Source of the DNA: Salinibacter ruber DSM 13855
GTDB taxonomy: Bacteria > Bacteroidota > Rhodothermia > Rhodothermales > Salinibacteraceae
Reading direction: 5' to 3'
Length of the DNA: 64,000 nucleotides
NCBI RefSeq assembly: GCF_000013045.1
Contig: NC_007677.1
Coordinates: forward strand, 558,001 to 622,000
Shown: piece by piece, positions 18,758 through 26,810 of the stretch
How positions within the stretch are numbered: the first letter of the stretch is position 1
Layout: each line of letters opens with the position of its first letter
Made by a program: the position numbers and the translations under genes
Notes under the pieces: generated by a model
Told to the model about the DNA's origin: nothing
Database searches by the model: none
The model's input: only the letters and a program-made list of their open reading frames with translations

Positions 18758-19153
18758 TCACCCGCGCACCAGGTCGTCGAGCAGGGAGGGAGGCGACCGG
18801 TCCTCGACGAAGGCCCGGCCCTCCTCTTCGCCGTCCTCCCGAATTGTCGTGAGGTCCGGGTCGCTCGTGACGCTTCCGTCGAAGACGATGCCCGCCGCGA
18901 TGTCGGCGAGGCGCTGCCCGAGGTCGCCGTCGCGGGGGAGGCCCTGCCGGCAGCCCCGCTCCAGCGTGCGGATCGTGTGGTTGCCCACCGGCACGTCCAT
19001 TGCGCGGCTCACCCCCGCCGTGAAGCCGACGACGTAGGCGGCGGGCTCGGCCTTCAGGAGGGTGGGGGCGTAGTCGCCGGGCAGGTCGCCCACCTGCAGG
19101 CGCAGGCCGTCGGCGACGGTTTCGATGACCTTCGCGGAGCGATCGTCGGGCAT
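18758..19153 (-). CDS. Acidic protein of unknown function
   Basis: A 131-residue soluble protein with no recognised family. The ATG at 19153 gives MPDDRSAKVIETVADGLRLQ. An in-frame codon further upstream would add ten residues lacking coding character. Notable features are a central AAYVVGFTAGVSRAMDVPVG and an acidic C-terminus, and no cysteine motif or membrane helix is seen. It is convergent with the DJ-1 gene and divergent from the betaine transporter, with which it shares a 397-base upstream region. Composition matches neighbouring genes. Confidence 0.6.
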   Translation of the reverse strand: MPDDRSAKVIETVADGLRLQVGDLPGDYAPTLLKAEPAAYVVGFTAGVSRAMDVPVGNHTIRTLERGCRQGLPRDGDLGQRLADIAAGIVFDGSVTSDPDLTTIREDGEEEGRAFVEDRSPPSLLDDLVRG

Positions 19154-19550
19154 GGAGCACGAACCGGTTGATTGGAAATGCAAGCAGTCGGTCTACGAAT
19201 CGGGCCCCCGGGCGTTCGGGCCCGACGCCGTCGGGCGGGCCGTGGGGCGGCGACGCCCGAACGTTCTCTGGCTTTTTGTTTGGTTCTATACTTCAAACGC
19301 TTTTTCGAAGATTCTTGAGGCATAAAAGGCCAAAAATGAGAAGGTAGGCCTTTATCCCTGTGATTCTTGATAAGGTTGTATGAAAGAGGGGGAGAACACA
19401 GGAAACCGTCCCCGTTTCCTAAACATGTTCCCTTCGAGGAGCTAATTAAGTAGAGTCTTGGGAACAGGAGAGAAACGTCGCGTCCGCCTGTCGCCCCGAG
19501 GCAGTGCCTGTCCCACCACGCTCACACCCAGCGAACAAGCTACGTACGCC
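19154..19550. promoter_or_regulatory. AT-rich divergent regulatory region upstream of the betaine transporter
   Basis: No gene seen. This is one of the most AT-rich stretches of the window. It contains TTCTATACTT at 19284-19293 (also found upstream of doxX). It also contains an imperfect inverted repeat at 19322-19355 (ATAAAAGGCC/GGCCTTTAT, one extra A) that could be an operator or leader hairpin. Osmotic regulation is expected for such transporters, but no specific regulator site is recognised. Confidence 0.5.
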
Positions 19551-20648
19551 ATGGCTGTTATTGAGGCAGAGGGACTTTGGAAAATTTTTGGGGGGGACCC
19601 CGAGCGCGCTCGCACCCTTGCGAAGGAGGGCATGTCGAAGGCCGAGGTGAAGGAGGAAACCGGCTCCGTGATCGCGGTCGACGATGCCAACTTTGAGGTC
19701 CAGGAGCAGGAGATCTTCGTGGTGATGGGCCTTTCGGGCAGCGGCAAGTCGACCCTGCTCCGGTGCGTCAATCGCCTGATCGAGCCGACATTTGGGAAGG
19801 TGCACGTTCACGACGACGAGGTGACGGCCTTCGATGAGGATCGCCTCCGCAAGTTGCGCCGGACCAAGATGTCGATGGTCTTTCAGAACTTCGGGCTCTT
19901 TCCCCACCGGACGGTCATCGGGAACGTGGAGTACGGCCTGGAGGTGGCGGGCATGGACAAGGAGAAGCGGCGCGGAAAGGCCCGCCAGTCGCTGGAGCTC
20001 GTGGGGCTGGACGGATACGAGGACAGCCAGACCAGCCAGCTGAGTGGGGGCATGCAGCAGCGGGTGGGGCTGGCCCGTGCCCTCGTCAACGACCCCGAAA
20101 TTTTGCTGATGGACGAGGCGTTCAGCGCCCTGGACCCCCTCATCCGGGCCGACATGCAGAACGAGCTGCTGGAGCTTCAGGAGCAGTGGGACCCGGCCTG
20201 TACAATTCTCTTCATTACCCACGACCTCGATGAGGCGCTGAAGATGGGCGACCGCATCGCCATCATGAAGGACGGCCGCATCGCCCAGATCGGCACCCCC
20301 ACCGAAATCCTCACCGAGCCGGCCGACGAGTACGTTCGGTCCTTCGTCGAAAACGTGGACCGCACGAAGATCGTCCCCGCCCGGACCGTGATGCGGGCCC
20401 TCGGCGACGACGAGACGGTGGCCGCCGACGGGCCGTCCGTTTCGCCCCACACGCCGATTGCCGAGCTGCTCCCGGCACTGGTCGACGCCGACGGGCCCCT
20501 GGCCGTTCGCGACTCGGGCGGCACCCTCCAGGGCGTCGTCAGCCAGGATGCCGTGATGGAGGAGGTCGTGCAGAATGCCGACGGGGCGCGGCGGCGAGAC
20601 GCCCGCGCCGGCCGGACCGACGAAGACCCCGAAGCAGCGGTGGCCTGA
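19551..20648 (+). CDS. opuAA: Glycine betaine/proline ABC transporter ATP-binding protein
   Basis: ATPase of an osmoprotectant importer, 365 residues. Walker A GLSGSGKST (60-68), signature LSGGMQQR (164-171) and Walker B ILLMDEA (184-190) are all intact. The N-terminus has the ProV/OpuAA-specific insert GMSKAEVKEETGSVIAV that precedes the usual ABC core. After the ABC domain a C-terminal segment (about 275-345) resembles one CBS-like unit (VVSQDAVMEEVVQNA), where OpuA senses ionic strength in other bacteria; a second unit is degenerate or missing. The start is the ATG at 19551; upstream in-frame codons lie in the AT-rich leader. First gene of a four-gene transporter cluster. Confidence 0.92.
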   Translation: MAVIEAEGLWKIFGGDPERARTLAKEGMSKAEVKEETGSVIAVDDANFEVQEQEIFVVMGLSGSGKSTLLRCVNRLIEPTFGKVHVHDDEVTAFDEDRLRKLRRTKMSMVFQNFGLFPHRTVIGNVEYGLEVAGMDKEKRRGKARQSLELVGLDGYEDSQTSQLSGGMQQRVGLARALVNDPEILLMDEAFSALDPLIRADMQNELLELQEQWDPACTILFITHDLDEALKMGDRIAIMKDGRIAQIGTPTEILTEPADEYVRSFVENVDRTKIVPARTVMRALGDDETVAADGPSVSPHTPIAELLPALVDADGPLAVRDSGGTLQGVVSQDAVMEEVVQNADGARRRDARAGRTDEDPEAAVA

Positions 20649-20712
20649 TCCCCGACGACGGACTGTCCGTTCCCTACGCGTATCGCCCTGAACGAAGACA
20701 CTCGAGTGCACA

Positions 20713-21597
20713 ATGCAGTTGGACCTCGGCGGCGCCTTTGCGTCCCTCATCAATTGGATTCAGAACAACTTCGGTCCGCTTCTCGACGGGATTGAGCTCG
20801 TAATCGGAGCGACCATCCAGGGGGCGAAGGACGTACTGCTCTTCCTCCCAAGCTGGGCGATGATTGTGCTCTTTACCGTCCTCGCGTGGTGGGTGGCGTC
20901 CCGCGGCGTGGCCCTCTTTACGGTCGTCGGGCTGACCCTCCTGGAGGACGTCGAGTTTGCCCTGTTCGGGATGGAGATTGCCTTCGGCATGGGGCTGTGG
21001 GAGTTTGCGATGCAGACCCTCGCCCTCATCGCCACGGCGACGCTAATCTCGCTTCTCGTGGGCATTCCCGTGGGCATCTGGGCGGCGAAAAACGATGTGG
21101 TGGACGCGATTGTCCGGCCGGTGCTCGACTTCATGCAGACGATGCCGGCGTTCGTGTACCTGATTCCGGCCGTCGTGCTCTTCGGGCTGGGGGCGGTGCC
21201 GGGCGTGATCGCCACCTTTATCTTTGCCACGCCCCCGTGCGTGCGCCTGACCAACCTCGGCATCCGCCAGGTGTCGGAGGAGGCCGTGGAGGCGGCGGAG
21301 TCCTTCGGGTCCACCCCGAGCCAGATGCTCTTCAAGGTGGAGCTGCCGATGGCGCTGCCCACCATCCTGGCGGGTGTGAACCAGACGGTGCTTCTGGCCC
21401 TGTCGATGGTCGTAATCGCCGCGCTCATTGGGGCGGGCGGGCTCGGGGACCCGGTCGTGGAGGGCATTCAGCAGCTGCGCATCGGGGTCGGGTTTGAGGG
21501 GGGACTGGCCATCGTCATTCTGGCGATTTTTCTGGACCGCATCACGCAGGCCGTGGGGGAGAAGGCGGGCGCCTCGACCCAGCCCACGACAGGGTGA
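20713..21597 (+). CDS. opuAB: Glycine betaine/proline ABC transporter permease
   Basis: Inner-membrane channel of the importer, 294 residues with six or seven predicted helices. The binding-protein-dependent transport motif lies near EEAVEAAESFGSTPSQMLFKVELPMALPTI, the coupling helix that contacts the ATPase. The extended N-terminus, with a helix near SWAMIVLFTVLAWWVASRG, is typical of ProW/OpuAB. It follows the ATPase gene by 64 bases. A hairpin at 21638 separates it from the first receptor gene. Confidence 0.93.
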   Translation: MQLDLGGAFASLINWIQNNFGPLLDGIELVIGATIQGAKDVLLFLPSWAMIVLFTVLAWWVASRGVALFTVVGLTLLEDVEFALFGMEIAFGMGLWEFAMQTLALIATATLISLLVGIPVGIWAAKNDVVDAIVRPVLDFMQTMPAFVYLIPAVVLFGLGAVPGVIATFIFATPPCVRLTNLGIRQVSEEAVEAAESFGSTPSQMLFKVELPMALPTILAGVNQTVLLALSMVVIAALIGAGGLGDPVVEGIQQLRIGVGFEGGLAIVILAIFLDRITQAVGEKAGASTQPTTG

Positions 21598-21637
21598 CCC
21601 GCGCCTGCTGCTGAAAGGGGGAGGCTCCTGCAACATG

Positions 21638-21682
21638 GCCCGGACGAGGGCGTCAGGACTGGCCGTCGTCCGGGCACTCTTC
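21638..21682 (+). terminator. Hairpin/possible attenuator between permease and receptor genes
   Basis: A perfect 10-base-pair stem (GCCCGGACGA at 21638-21647 with TCGTCCGGGC at 21666-21675) is followed by a weak T-rich run (actcttcttt). Inside an operon this could set different levels for the permease and the receptor. Confidence 0.6.
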
Positions 21683-21737
21683 TTTGCTTTGCCGTACGAC
21701 TTGGACACTCATCATCACAAGCAAAAGCCCTAACGCT

Positions 21738-22730
21738 ATGAATCTTTCTTCGACATCACTTCGCTCGTTCATCGCCGTGGTCGCGGCCGTTGGTCTCCTC
21801 GGGACCGGACTCGCCGGCTGCGGCGGGGGCGGGGATAGCCAGGACGTGTCCCGCAAGATGAACATGGTCACGGTGAACTGGATCGAGGGGATGGCCTTCA
21901 CCTACGTCCAGGAGCAGATCATGGAAAACCAGTACGACATGGAGGTTGACGTCCGGGAGGTGGGCGGCGGCGGCATTGCCTTCTCGTCGGTGGCCGAAGG
22001 GGACCGCGACTACTTCAACGAGGCGTGGCTCCCCACGACCCACCAGGACCCGTGGAGCAAGGCGCAGGGAAATGCCGCCAAGCTGGGATACACCTACAAG
22101 GGCACCTCGGTGGGCCTGACCGTGCCGGCGTACATGGACATTTCCAGCGTCTCGGAGCTGGAAAACTACCGCAACGAGCTCGGTGGCGAAATCAACGGCA
22201 TCGAGTCCGGCGCGGCGGTCAACGACCAGACGCGCAAGATCCTGGAGAACAACGGCCTCAACGACGAATTTTCGGTCGTGGCGTCCAGTGGCCCGGCGAC
22301 GTGGCAGGCGCTGGAGAACGCGGTCAACAACGAGCAGCCCATCGTCGTCACGGGCTGGTACCCGCACTGGAAGTGGGGCTCGTTCGACCTGAAGTACCTC
22401 GAAGGGGCGCAGACCGGACAGTCGCCCGTCTTCGGGGACCCCGAGGATGTCTTCAAGATCGTGGACAGCGAGTTCACGGAGGAGTTTCCGAAAGAGGTCG
22501 TGTGCTTCCTGAAGGTTTCGGAGGTGACCGACGAGGAGATCGAGAGCCTCATGGGCAGCTTCCGCAACCGCGGCGACATGAGCAAGCGGGAGGCCGCTAG
22601 CCAGTGGATTGAAAACCACTCGGAGGACGTCAACGCCTGGACCAAGCAGGCCGAGGAGTGCGCTGCCTCCGACGGCTCGGTGGAGACGCTTCCGGACGAC
22701 GCCACCTACTCGCGCAAGCAAAGCACGTAG
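21738..22730 (+). CDS. opuAC: Glycine betaine-type ABC transporter substrate-binding lipoprotein (1)
   Basis: A 330-residue periplasmic receptor anchored as a lipoprotein: lipobox LAGC with Cys28 after a hydrophobic signal. The OpuAC fold is visible: MVTVNWIEGMAFTYVQEQI, YFNEAWLPTTHQD, TGWYPHWKWGSFDLKYL, and aromatic residues (Trp, Tyr) that in this family form the cage for quaternary ammonium compounds. Betaine-like substrates are inferred from family. The ATG at 21738 gives the best signal peptide. It is followed by a strong terminator at 22759 and then by a paralogous receptor gene. Confidence 0.92.
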   Translation: MNLSSTSLRSFIAVVAAVGLLGTGLAGCGGGGDSQDVSRKMNMVTVNWIEGMAFTYVQEQIMENQYDMEVDVREVGGGGIAFSSVAEGDRDYFNEAWLPTTHQDPWSKAQGNAAKLGYTYKGTSVGLTVPAYMDISSVSELENYRNELGGEINGIESGAAVNDQTRKILENNGLNDEFSVVASSGPATWQALENAVNNEQPIVVTGWYPHWKWGSFDLKYLEGAQTGQSPVFGDPEDVFKIVDSEFTEEFPKEVVCFLKVSEVTDEEIESLMGSFRNRGDMSKREAASQWIENHSEDVNAWTKQAEECAASDGSVETLPDDATYSRKQST

Positions 22731-22758
22731 GCGTCTGATTCTGGTTTTGACGACGCAG

Positions 22759-22794
22759 CACCCCCGATTGCCGTCCGGCGGTCGGGGGTGTTTT
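22759..22794 (+). terminator. Intrinsic terminator between the two receptor genes
   Basis: CACCCCCGA pairs perfectly with TCGGGGGTG, extended by five more pairs (two G-T), with loop GTCC and then TTTTAT. It probably ends the opuAA-AB-AC transcript. Confidence 0.88.
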
Positions 22795-22892
22795 ATGGAC
22801 GGACATGGCGCCGACAGGCCCGCGCACGCCCTGCGCGAGCGCTCTTGGTGCCTTGCCTTTCATGCTACTTCTCTGATTAATGCGTCCTTCCA

Positions 22893-23912
22893 ATGAAACG
22901 ACTCATCACTGCGGCACGCGCCCTGTGCCGCTCGTACTGCGCGGCGGCCGTTGCCGCGTCGCTCCTTGCGCTGGGCACAATGGGCTGTGGGGGGGATGCC
23001 TCCGACAGCGCCGGTGGTGGCGCGTCGGCATCGTCGCCCCCCCTGAAGATGGTGACGGTGAACTGGATCGAGGGCCTCGCCATGAGCTACATGCAGGCCC
23101 AGGTGCTGGAGGACAGCCTGAACGTGCCGGTGGACCTGAAGGAAGCCCAGGGCGGCGGCATCGCCTTTTCGTCGGTGGCGGAGGGGGATCGGGACTTTTT
23201 CAACGAGGCCTGGCTCCCCACCACGCACCAAAACTCGTGGGGCGACCTCCAGGGTCAACTCCAAAAGCTCGGCTACACGTACCGGGGCACCTCGGGCGGG
23301 CTCGTGGTGCCGGCGTACATGGACCTTCGCTCGGCGGCCAACATCGGGGAGTACCGCGAGGCGCTCGGCGAAAAGATCTACGGCATTGAGGCCGGCTCCC
23401 CCACCAACGACAACATCCGCCAGGTGCTGGACCAGCACGGCATCGAGGGCTTCTCGGTGGTGGCGGCCAGCGGCCCGGCCACGTGGCAGCGCCTCCGAAG
23501 CGCCATCCAGGACCGCCAGCCGATCATCGTGGCGGGGTGGAAGCCGCACTGGAAGTGGAGCGCGTTTGACCTTCGGTACCTCAAGGACGGGAAGACGAAC
23601 CAGTCGCCCGCCTACGGGCCGCCGGAGGACATCTTCACGGTCGTCGACAACCAGTTCATCGACGAGTTTCCGAAAGAGGCCGTCTGCTTCCTGCAAAAGT
23701 TTGAGGTGACCGATCAGCAGATCGGCAGCCTCATGAACACGTTTCGCACCCGCGGCGACATGAGCAAGAGCGGGGCCGCCGAGCAGTGGGTGCGGAACCA
23801 CCCGGGGTACGTCACCCAGTGGCTCGACCAGGCCGAGGCGTGTGCCGCCTCGGACGAGGCCGTGACGCCCCTCCCGGACGACGCGACCCACTCACGCGAT
23901 CAGGAGGCGTAG
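22893..23912 (+). CDS. Glycine betaine-type ABC transporter substrate-binding lipoprotein (2)
   Basis: A 339-residue paralogue of the previous receptor, with the same blocks (MVTVNWIEGLAMSYMQAQV, FFNEAWLPTTHQN, AGWKPHWKWSAFDLRYL). The lipobox ends at Cys32 (LGTMGC). Differences cluster in the loop after the signal peptide (Ser/Ala/Gly-rich) and in the ligand-lobe region around YRGTSGGLVVPAYMD. No second ATPase or permease follows, so it probably feeds the same transporter with another ligand or affinity. It lies after a terminator and so likely has its own promoter in 22795-22892. Confidence 0.9.
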   Translation: MKRLITAARALCRSYCAAAVAASLLALGTMGCGGDASDSAGGGASASSPPLKMVTVNWIEGLAMSYMQAQVLEDSLNVPVDLKEAQGGGIAFSSVAEGDRDFFNEAWLPTTHQNSWGDLQGQLQKLGYTYRGTSGGLVVPAYMDLRSAANIGEYREALGEKIYGIEAGSPTNDNIRQVLDQHGIEGFSVVAASGPATWQRLRSAIQDRQPIIVAGWKPHWKWSAFDLRYLKDGKTNQSPAYGPPEDIFTVVDNQFIDEFPKEAVCFLQKFEVTDQQIGSLMNTFRTRGDMSKSGAAEQWVRNHPGYVTQWLDQAEACAASDEAVTPLPDDATHSRDQEA

Positions 23913-23949
23913 GGCCGTGCGGCCGGCCGCGGCCCCCGGGCGCCGCCCT

Positions 23950-24031
23950 GATAACATTATCGCAATCTCTTCCCCTGATCTACACGATATGACCGGATCA
24001 CCTCCGGTCTCGTTTGTAGCACTACGCTACC
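23950..24031. promoter_or_regulatory. Cluster of small inverted repeats upstream of the gene at 24069
   Basis: Three perfect short palindromes lie in a row: GATAACATTATC (23950-23961), GACCGGA-TCACC-TCCGGTC (23991-24009... arms at 23991 and 24003) and GTAGC-ACTAC-GCTAC (24016-24030). They could be operators or leader structures for the outer-membrane protein. No known regulator motif is recognised. Confidence 0.4.
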
Positions 24032-24068
24032 CTTTGTGACCCTTTCTCATAACGCACTACGTTCCCAT

Positions 24069-25538
24069 ATGAATCGGTACTGCACTGCAGTTCTCGCGCT
24101 TTTTCTCACCGCTGGATTGGTGCTTCCCGGCTCGGCCCTCGCCGACGACCCGGAGCCCGCCGATGACAGCACCAACGCCACCTCCCTGGTCGCCAACGCC
24201 TGGGAGAGCGACAACACGACGGCGGCGCCCCAGCAGGACGAGCCGACGCTCGACGTGAGCATCAACGGCTCGCTTCGCTTTAACGCCCTTTTTCGCTCGT
24301 ATGGAGAGCAGGCCGATAAGACACTCGGCGACGGTGGGTTCACGTTCGACACGTTTCGCATCGGGGCCAACGGATCGTACGGTGGCCTGATATTCGACAG
24401 CGAGTTGGCTGTTTACCCAGAGTCCTTTGGCGGAGTCTTTCTGCAGAAGGGTTGGGTTGGCTATGAGTTCAGTGAAAATCGACAGATTCAGGTAGGCGTG
24501 AGCCAGGTGCCGTTCGGCATTCAGCCGTATGCTTCCAGTAGTTGGTTCTTCAACAGCACCTACTACGTGGGTCTGGAAGACGATTACGATGCCGGTATCA
24601 AAGCGATGTTTAGTCCTGGCAACTGGGACATCCAAGGGGGATATTACATGAACGCCGAGCAGACGGACTTCTTCGCCGGTAGCAACTTCGGCCGATACTC
24701 ATATGACGTTGTACCAGTGAACTCTTTCCCTCCCTTCGACACACAGGGTGAAGCCAATGGCACGGGTGACGCAAACGATGTCACTGGTGTTGGCGGATAC
24801 GAAGTAGTACCGGGTGTGGATGGTGAAGGCAATCAGATCCGTAGTCCTATAGCGGAAGCGAATCAGTTCAACCTGAAAGCCGCCTACTCCTTCGACCATG
24901 GTGATCTCGGCTTCACGAAGGTCGGTGTGTCTGGTCAGCGAGGCCAGCTCAAGAACCTGAGCACCGGCGATACGGACTGGCACGCTGCATACGCCGTTCA
25001 CTTTCAAGGGCGCTACGGTGGCTTCGGTGCGAAGTTGGAATTCGCGCAGCAGGAGTTGAATCCGCCCCTAACCGATCAAGAGCGAACCGCGTTTCAGAGC
25101 GCCCAGCAGACTGAGAATCAAGACGACGACGGTGTGCCTGGGCCAGAAGGAGACATAAGTGGTGTGAACTATGACGCGGATGATTTCGTGGTCATGGGAG
25201 CATATAACTTCCCCCAGCGCGTGGCGGCCGAGCACACGGTATACTCTTCCAGTGTGTCTTACCGTATCCCGGTGAGCGTTGGGCCGGTCTCTCAGATCAA
25301 GCCCTACTATGACTTCAGCTTGGTGACGAACAAAAACGTCGATTCTTGGAATGACAACGCTACCCACGACATCGGCTTCCTCACCACCGCCGGTCCGCTG
25401 TTCGTCTACACGGACCTGAATATCAGCAAGGGTCACCCCTTCAACCATCCAGGGGCGAACTTTGCCAGCGTGATGGCGGAGCAGAACGACAACGAATGGC
25501 GAACGGCCTTCAACGTGAACATTGGGATCTACTTCTAA
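24069..25538 (+). CDS. Outer-membrane porin-like protein of lower GC
   Basis: A 489-residue exported barrel protein. A signal peptide (ALFLTAGLVLPGSALAD) is followed by an Asp/Thr-rich linker, then a beta barrel with many alternating strands (SLRFNALFRSYG, GWVGYEFSENRQIQVGVSQ, FNVNIGIYF). It ends IYF, a C-terminal aromatic typical of outer-membrane barrels. No close family is recognised; it is generally porin-like. From about 24400 the codon use is visibly less GC-rich than in the flanking genes. It lies downstream of the betaine receptors with a palindrome-rich leader and ends at a strong terminator (25581). The ATG at 24069 gives the better signal peptide than an upstream start. Confidence 0.75.
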   Translation: MNRYCTAVLALFLTAGLVLPGSALADDPEPADDSTNATSLVANAWESDNTTAAPQQDEPTLDVSINGSLRFNALFRSYGEQADKTLGDGGFTFDTFRIGANGSYGGLIFDSELAVYPESFGGVFLQKGWVGYEFSENRQIQVGVSQVPFGIQPYASSSWFFNSTYYVGLEDDYDAGIKAMFSPGNWDIQGGYYMNAEQTDFFAGSNFGRYSYDVVPVNSFPPFDTQGEANGTGDANDVTGVGGYEVVPGVDGEGNQIRSPIAEANQFNLKAAYSFDHGDLGFTKVGVSGQRGQLKNLSTGDTDWHAAYAVHFQGRYGGFGAKLEFAQQELNPPLTDQERTAFQSAQQTENQDDDGVPGPEGDISGVNYDADDFVVMGAYNFPQRVAAEHTVYSSSVSYRIPVSVGPVSQIKPYYDFSLVTNKNVDSWNDNATHDIGFLTTAGPLFVYTDLNISKGHPFNHPGANFASVMAEQNDNEWRTAFNVNIGIYF

Positions 25539-25580
25539 CCGATCCCCGCCGACGGTTCGGCGACACGAACGTCTCCGTAC

Positions 25581-25626
25581 AGGGACGCAGGCCACCGGGC
25601 CTCCGGTGCCGCCTGCGTCCCTTTTG
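25581..25626 (+). terminator. Intrinsic terminator after the porin-like gene
   Basis: GGGACGCAGGC pairs with GCCTGCGTCCC around a smaller CACCGGGCCTCCGGTG hairpin, followed by CTTTTGT. Confidence 0.88.
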
Positions 25627-25766
25627 TATTGGGGCCGTATTTTCTTGAGGCCGGACGCATCTACGGAAGCGCCCCGACCGGCCCGGCTGGATGGGCAGCG
25701 GCGTCGTGGTTATCCTCTAAGAGTACGCCCGCCACCCTCCTTCCTCGCCCCGCGCGTGCCGCCCGT

Positions 25767-26774
25767 ATGGCTCTCCGCCTGATCGACCTCTACCACCCGG
25801 ACACGGACGACGCCCTCGACGTGCCCGACGCCCCCCACGACGTGCTCGGGCACTGGACCTACGCGATCGACGACGGGCAGCGCGTGGACCGCCTGCTCAT
25901 GGAGGTGGAGGACACCGAGCCGTTCCTGGACTGGGTGGAGGGCACCGCGATCACCGAGTATCGGGTGGTGATCCAGGCCGTGGAGGCGACGCTGCCGCGG
26001 CCCGAGGTGGACGCGGACGAAGGCGAGACGCAGGCGGGCGGCGAGGCCGCCGAGGAGGACGAGGAGGAGAGCGCCGCGCGGGTGGGGCGGGCCGAGCTCT
26101 ACGAGTACGCCCGCGATGCGACGGACGTCTCCAGCTACTACTACTCGCTCATCGCCCTTTCGGTGATCGTCGCGGCCGGGGGGATGCTGCGGAACCAGAC
26201 CGCCGTGGTGATCGGGGCGATGGTGATCGCGCCCCTCGTCGGCCCCAACCTGGCCCTCGCGCTCGGCACCACCCTCGGGGACCCGGACCTGCTCAAGCGG
26301 TCCGTCCGGGCAAACGTGACGGGGCTGGCCTTGGCCCTCGGCGGGGCCTTGGGCCTCGGGGTCGTCATGACGGTCGACCCGGCGACGAGCGAGCTGGCGG
26401 GGCGCACGGTCATCGGGATCGCCGACATCGCGCTGGCCGGCGCGGCGGGGGCGGCCGGGGCGCTGGCGGTCACCCGGGGTGGGGCCACGGGCCTCGTCGG
26501 GGTGATGGTGGCGGTGGCACTGCTTCCCCCCGCCGTGGCCACGGGCCTCCTGCTCGGGGCGGGGCATCCCGACCCGGCCCTCCGGGCGGGCCTGCTCACG
26601 GTGACCAACGTCGTCGCCCTCAACCTGGCGGCGGTGTGCACGTTTTTGCTGCTCGGCGTGCGGCCCCGCGATTGGCGCGACGTGGCGCAGGCGCGCACCT
26701 CCACCCGCATCGCCCTTGTGCTCTGGGGCAGTGCCCTGGCCGTGCTTGCGCTCCTCCTCTGGCAGTTTGCCTGA
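25767..26774 (+). CDS. DUF389 family membrane protein
   Basis: A 335-residue membrane protein of the DUF389 (TIGR00341-like) family, whose function is unknown. A soluble N-terminal domain (about 1-95) and an acidic linker (DADEGETQAGGEAAEEDEEE) precede six or so helices. The first of these carries the conserved YYYSLIALSVIVAAGGMLRN and the family hallmark AVVIGAMVIAPLVGPNLALALG. The ATG at 25767 avoids an upstream in-frame stretch of non-coding character. It is convergent with the MFS gene on the opposite strand, 36 bases away. Confidence 0.87.
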   Translation: MALRLIDLYHPDTDDALDVPDAPHDVLGHWTYAIDDGQRVDRLLMEVEDTEPFLDWVEGTAITEYRVVIQAVEATLPRPEVDADEGETQAGGEAAEEDEEESAARVGRAELYEYARDATDVSSYYYSLIALSVIVAAGGMLRNQTAVVIGAMVIAPLVGPNLALALGTTLGDPDLLKRSVRANVTGLALALGGALGLGVVMTVDPATSELAGRTVIGIADIALAGAAGAAGALAVTRGGATGLVGVMVAVALLPPAVATGLLLGAGHPDPALRAGLLTVTNVVALNLAAVCTFLLLGVRPRDWRDVAQARTSTRIALVLWGSALAVLALLLWQFA

Positions 26775-26810
26775 TTGGGCCCCCGGGTCTTTCCGGCCGC
26801 GGGCGGCCCG

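Noticed and set aside
23912-23948. GC-rich inverted sequence after the second betaine receptor as a terminator
   Set aside because: Several overlapping GC hairpins are possible, but there is no T-run, so an intrinsic terminator cannot be supported.
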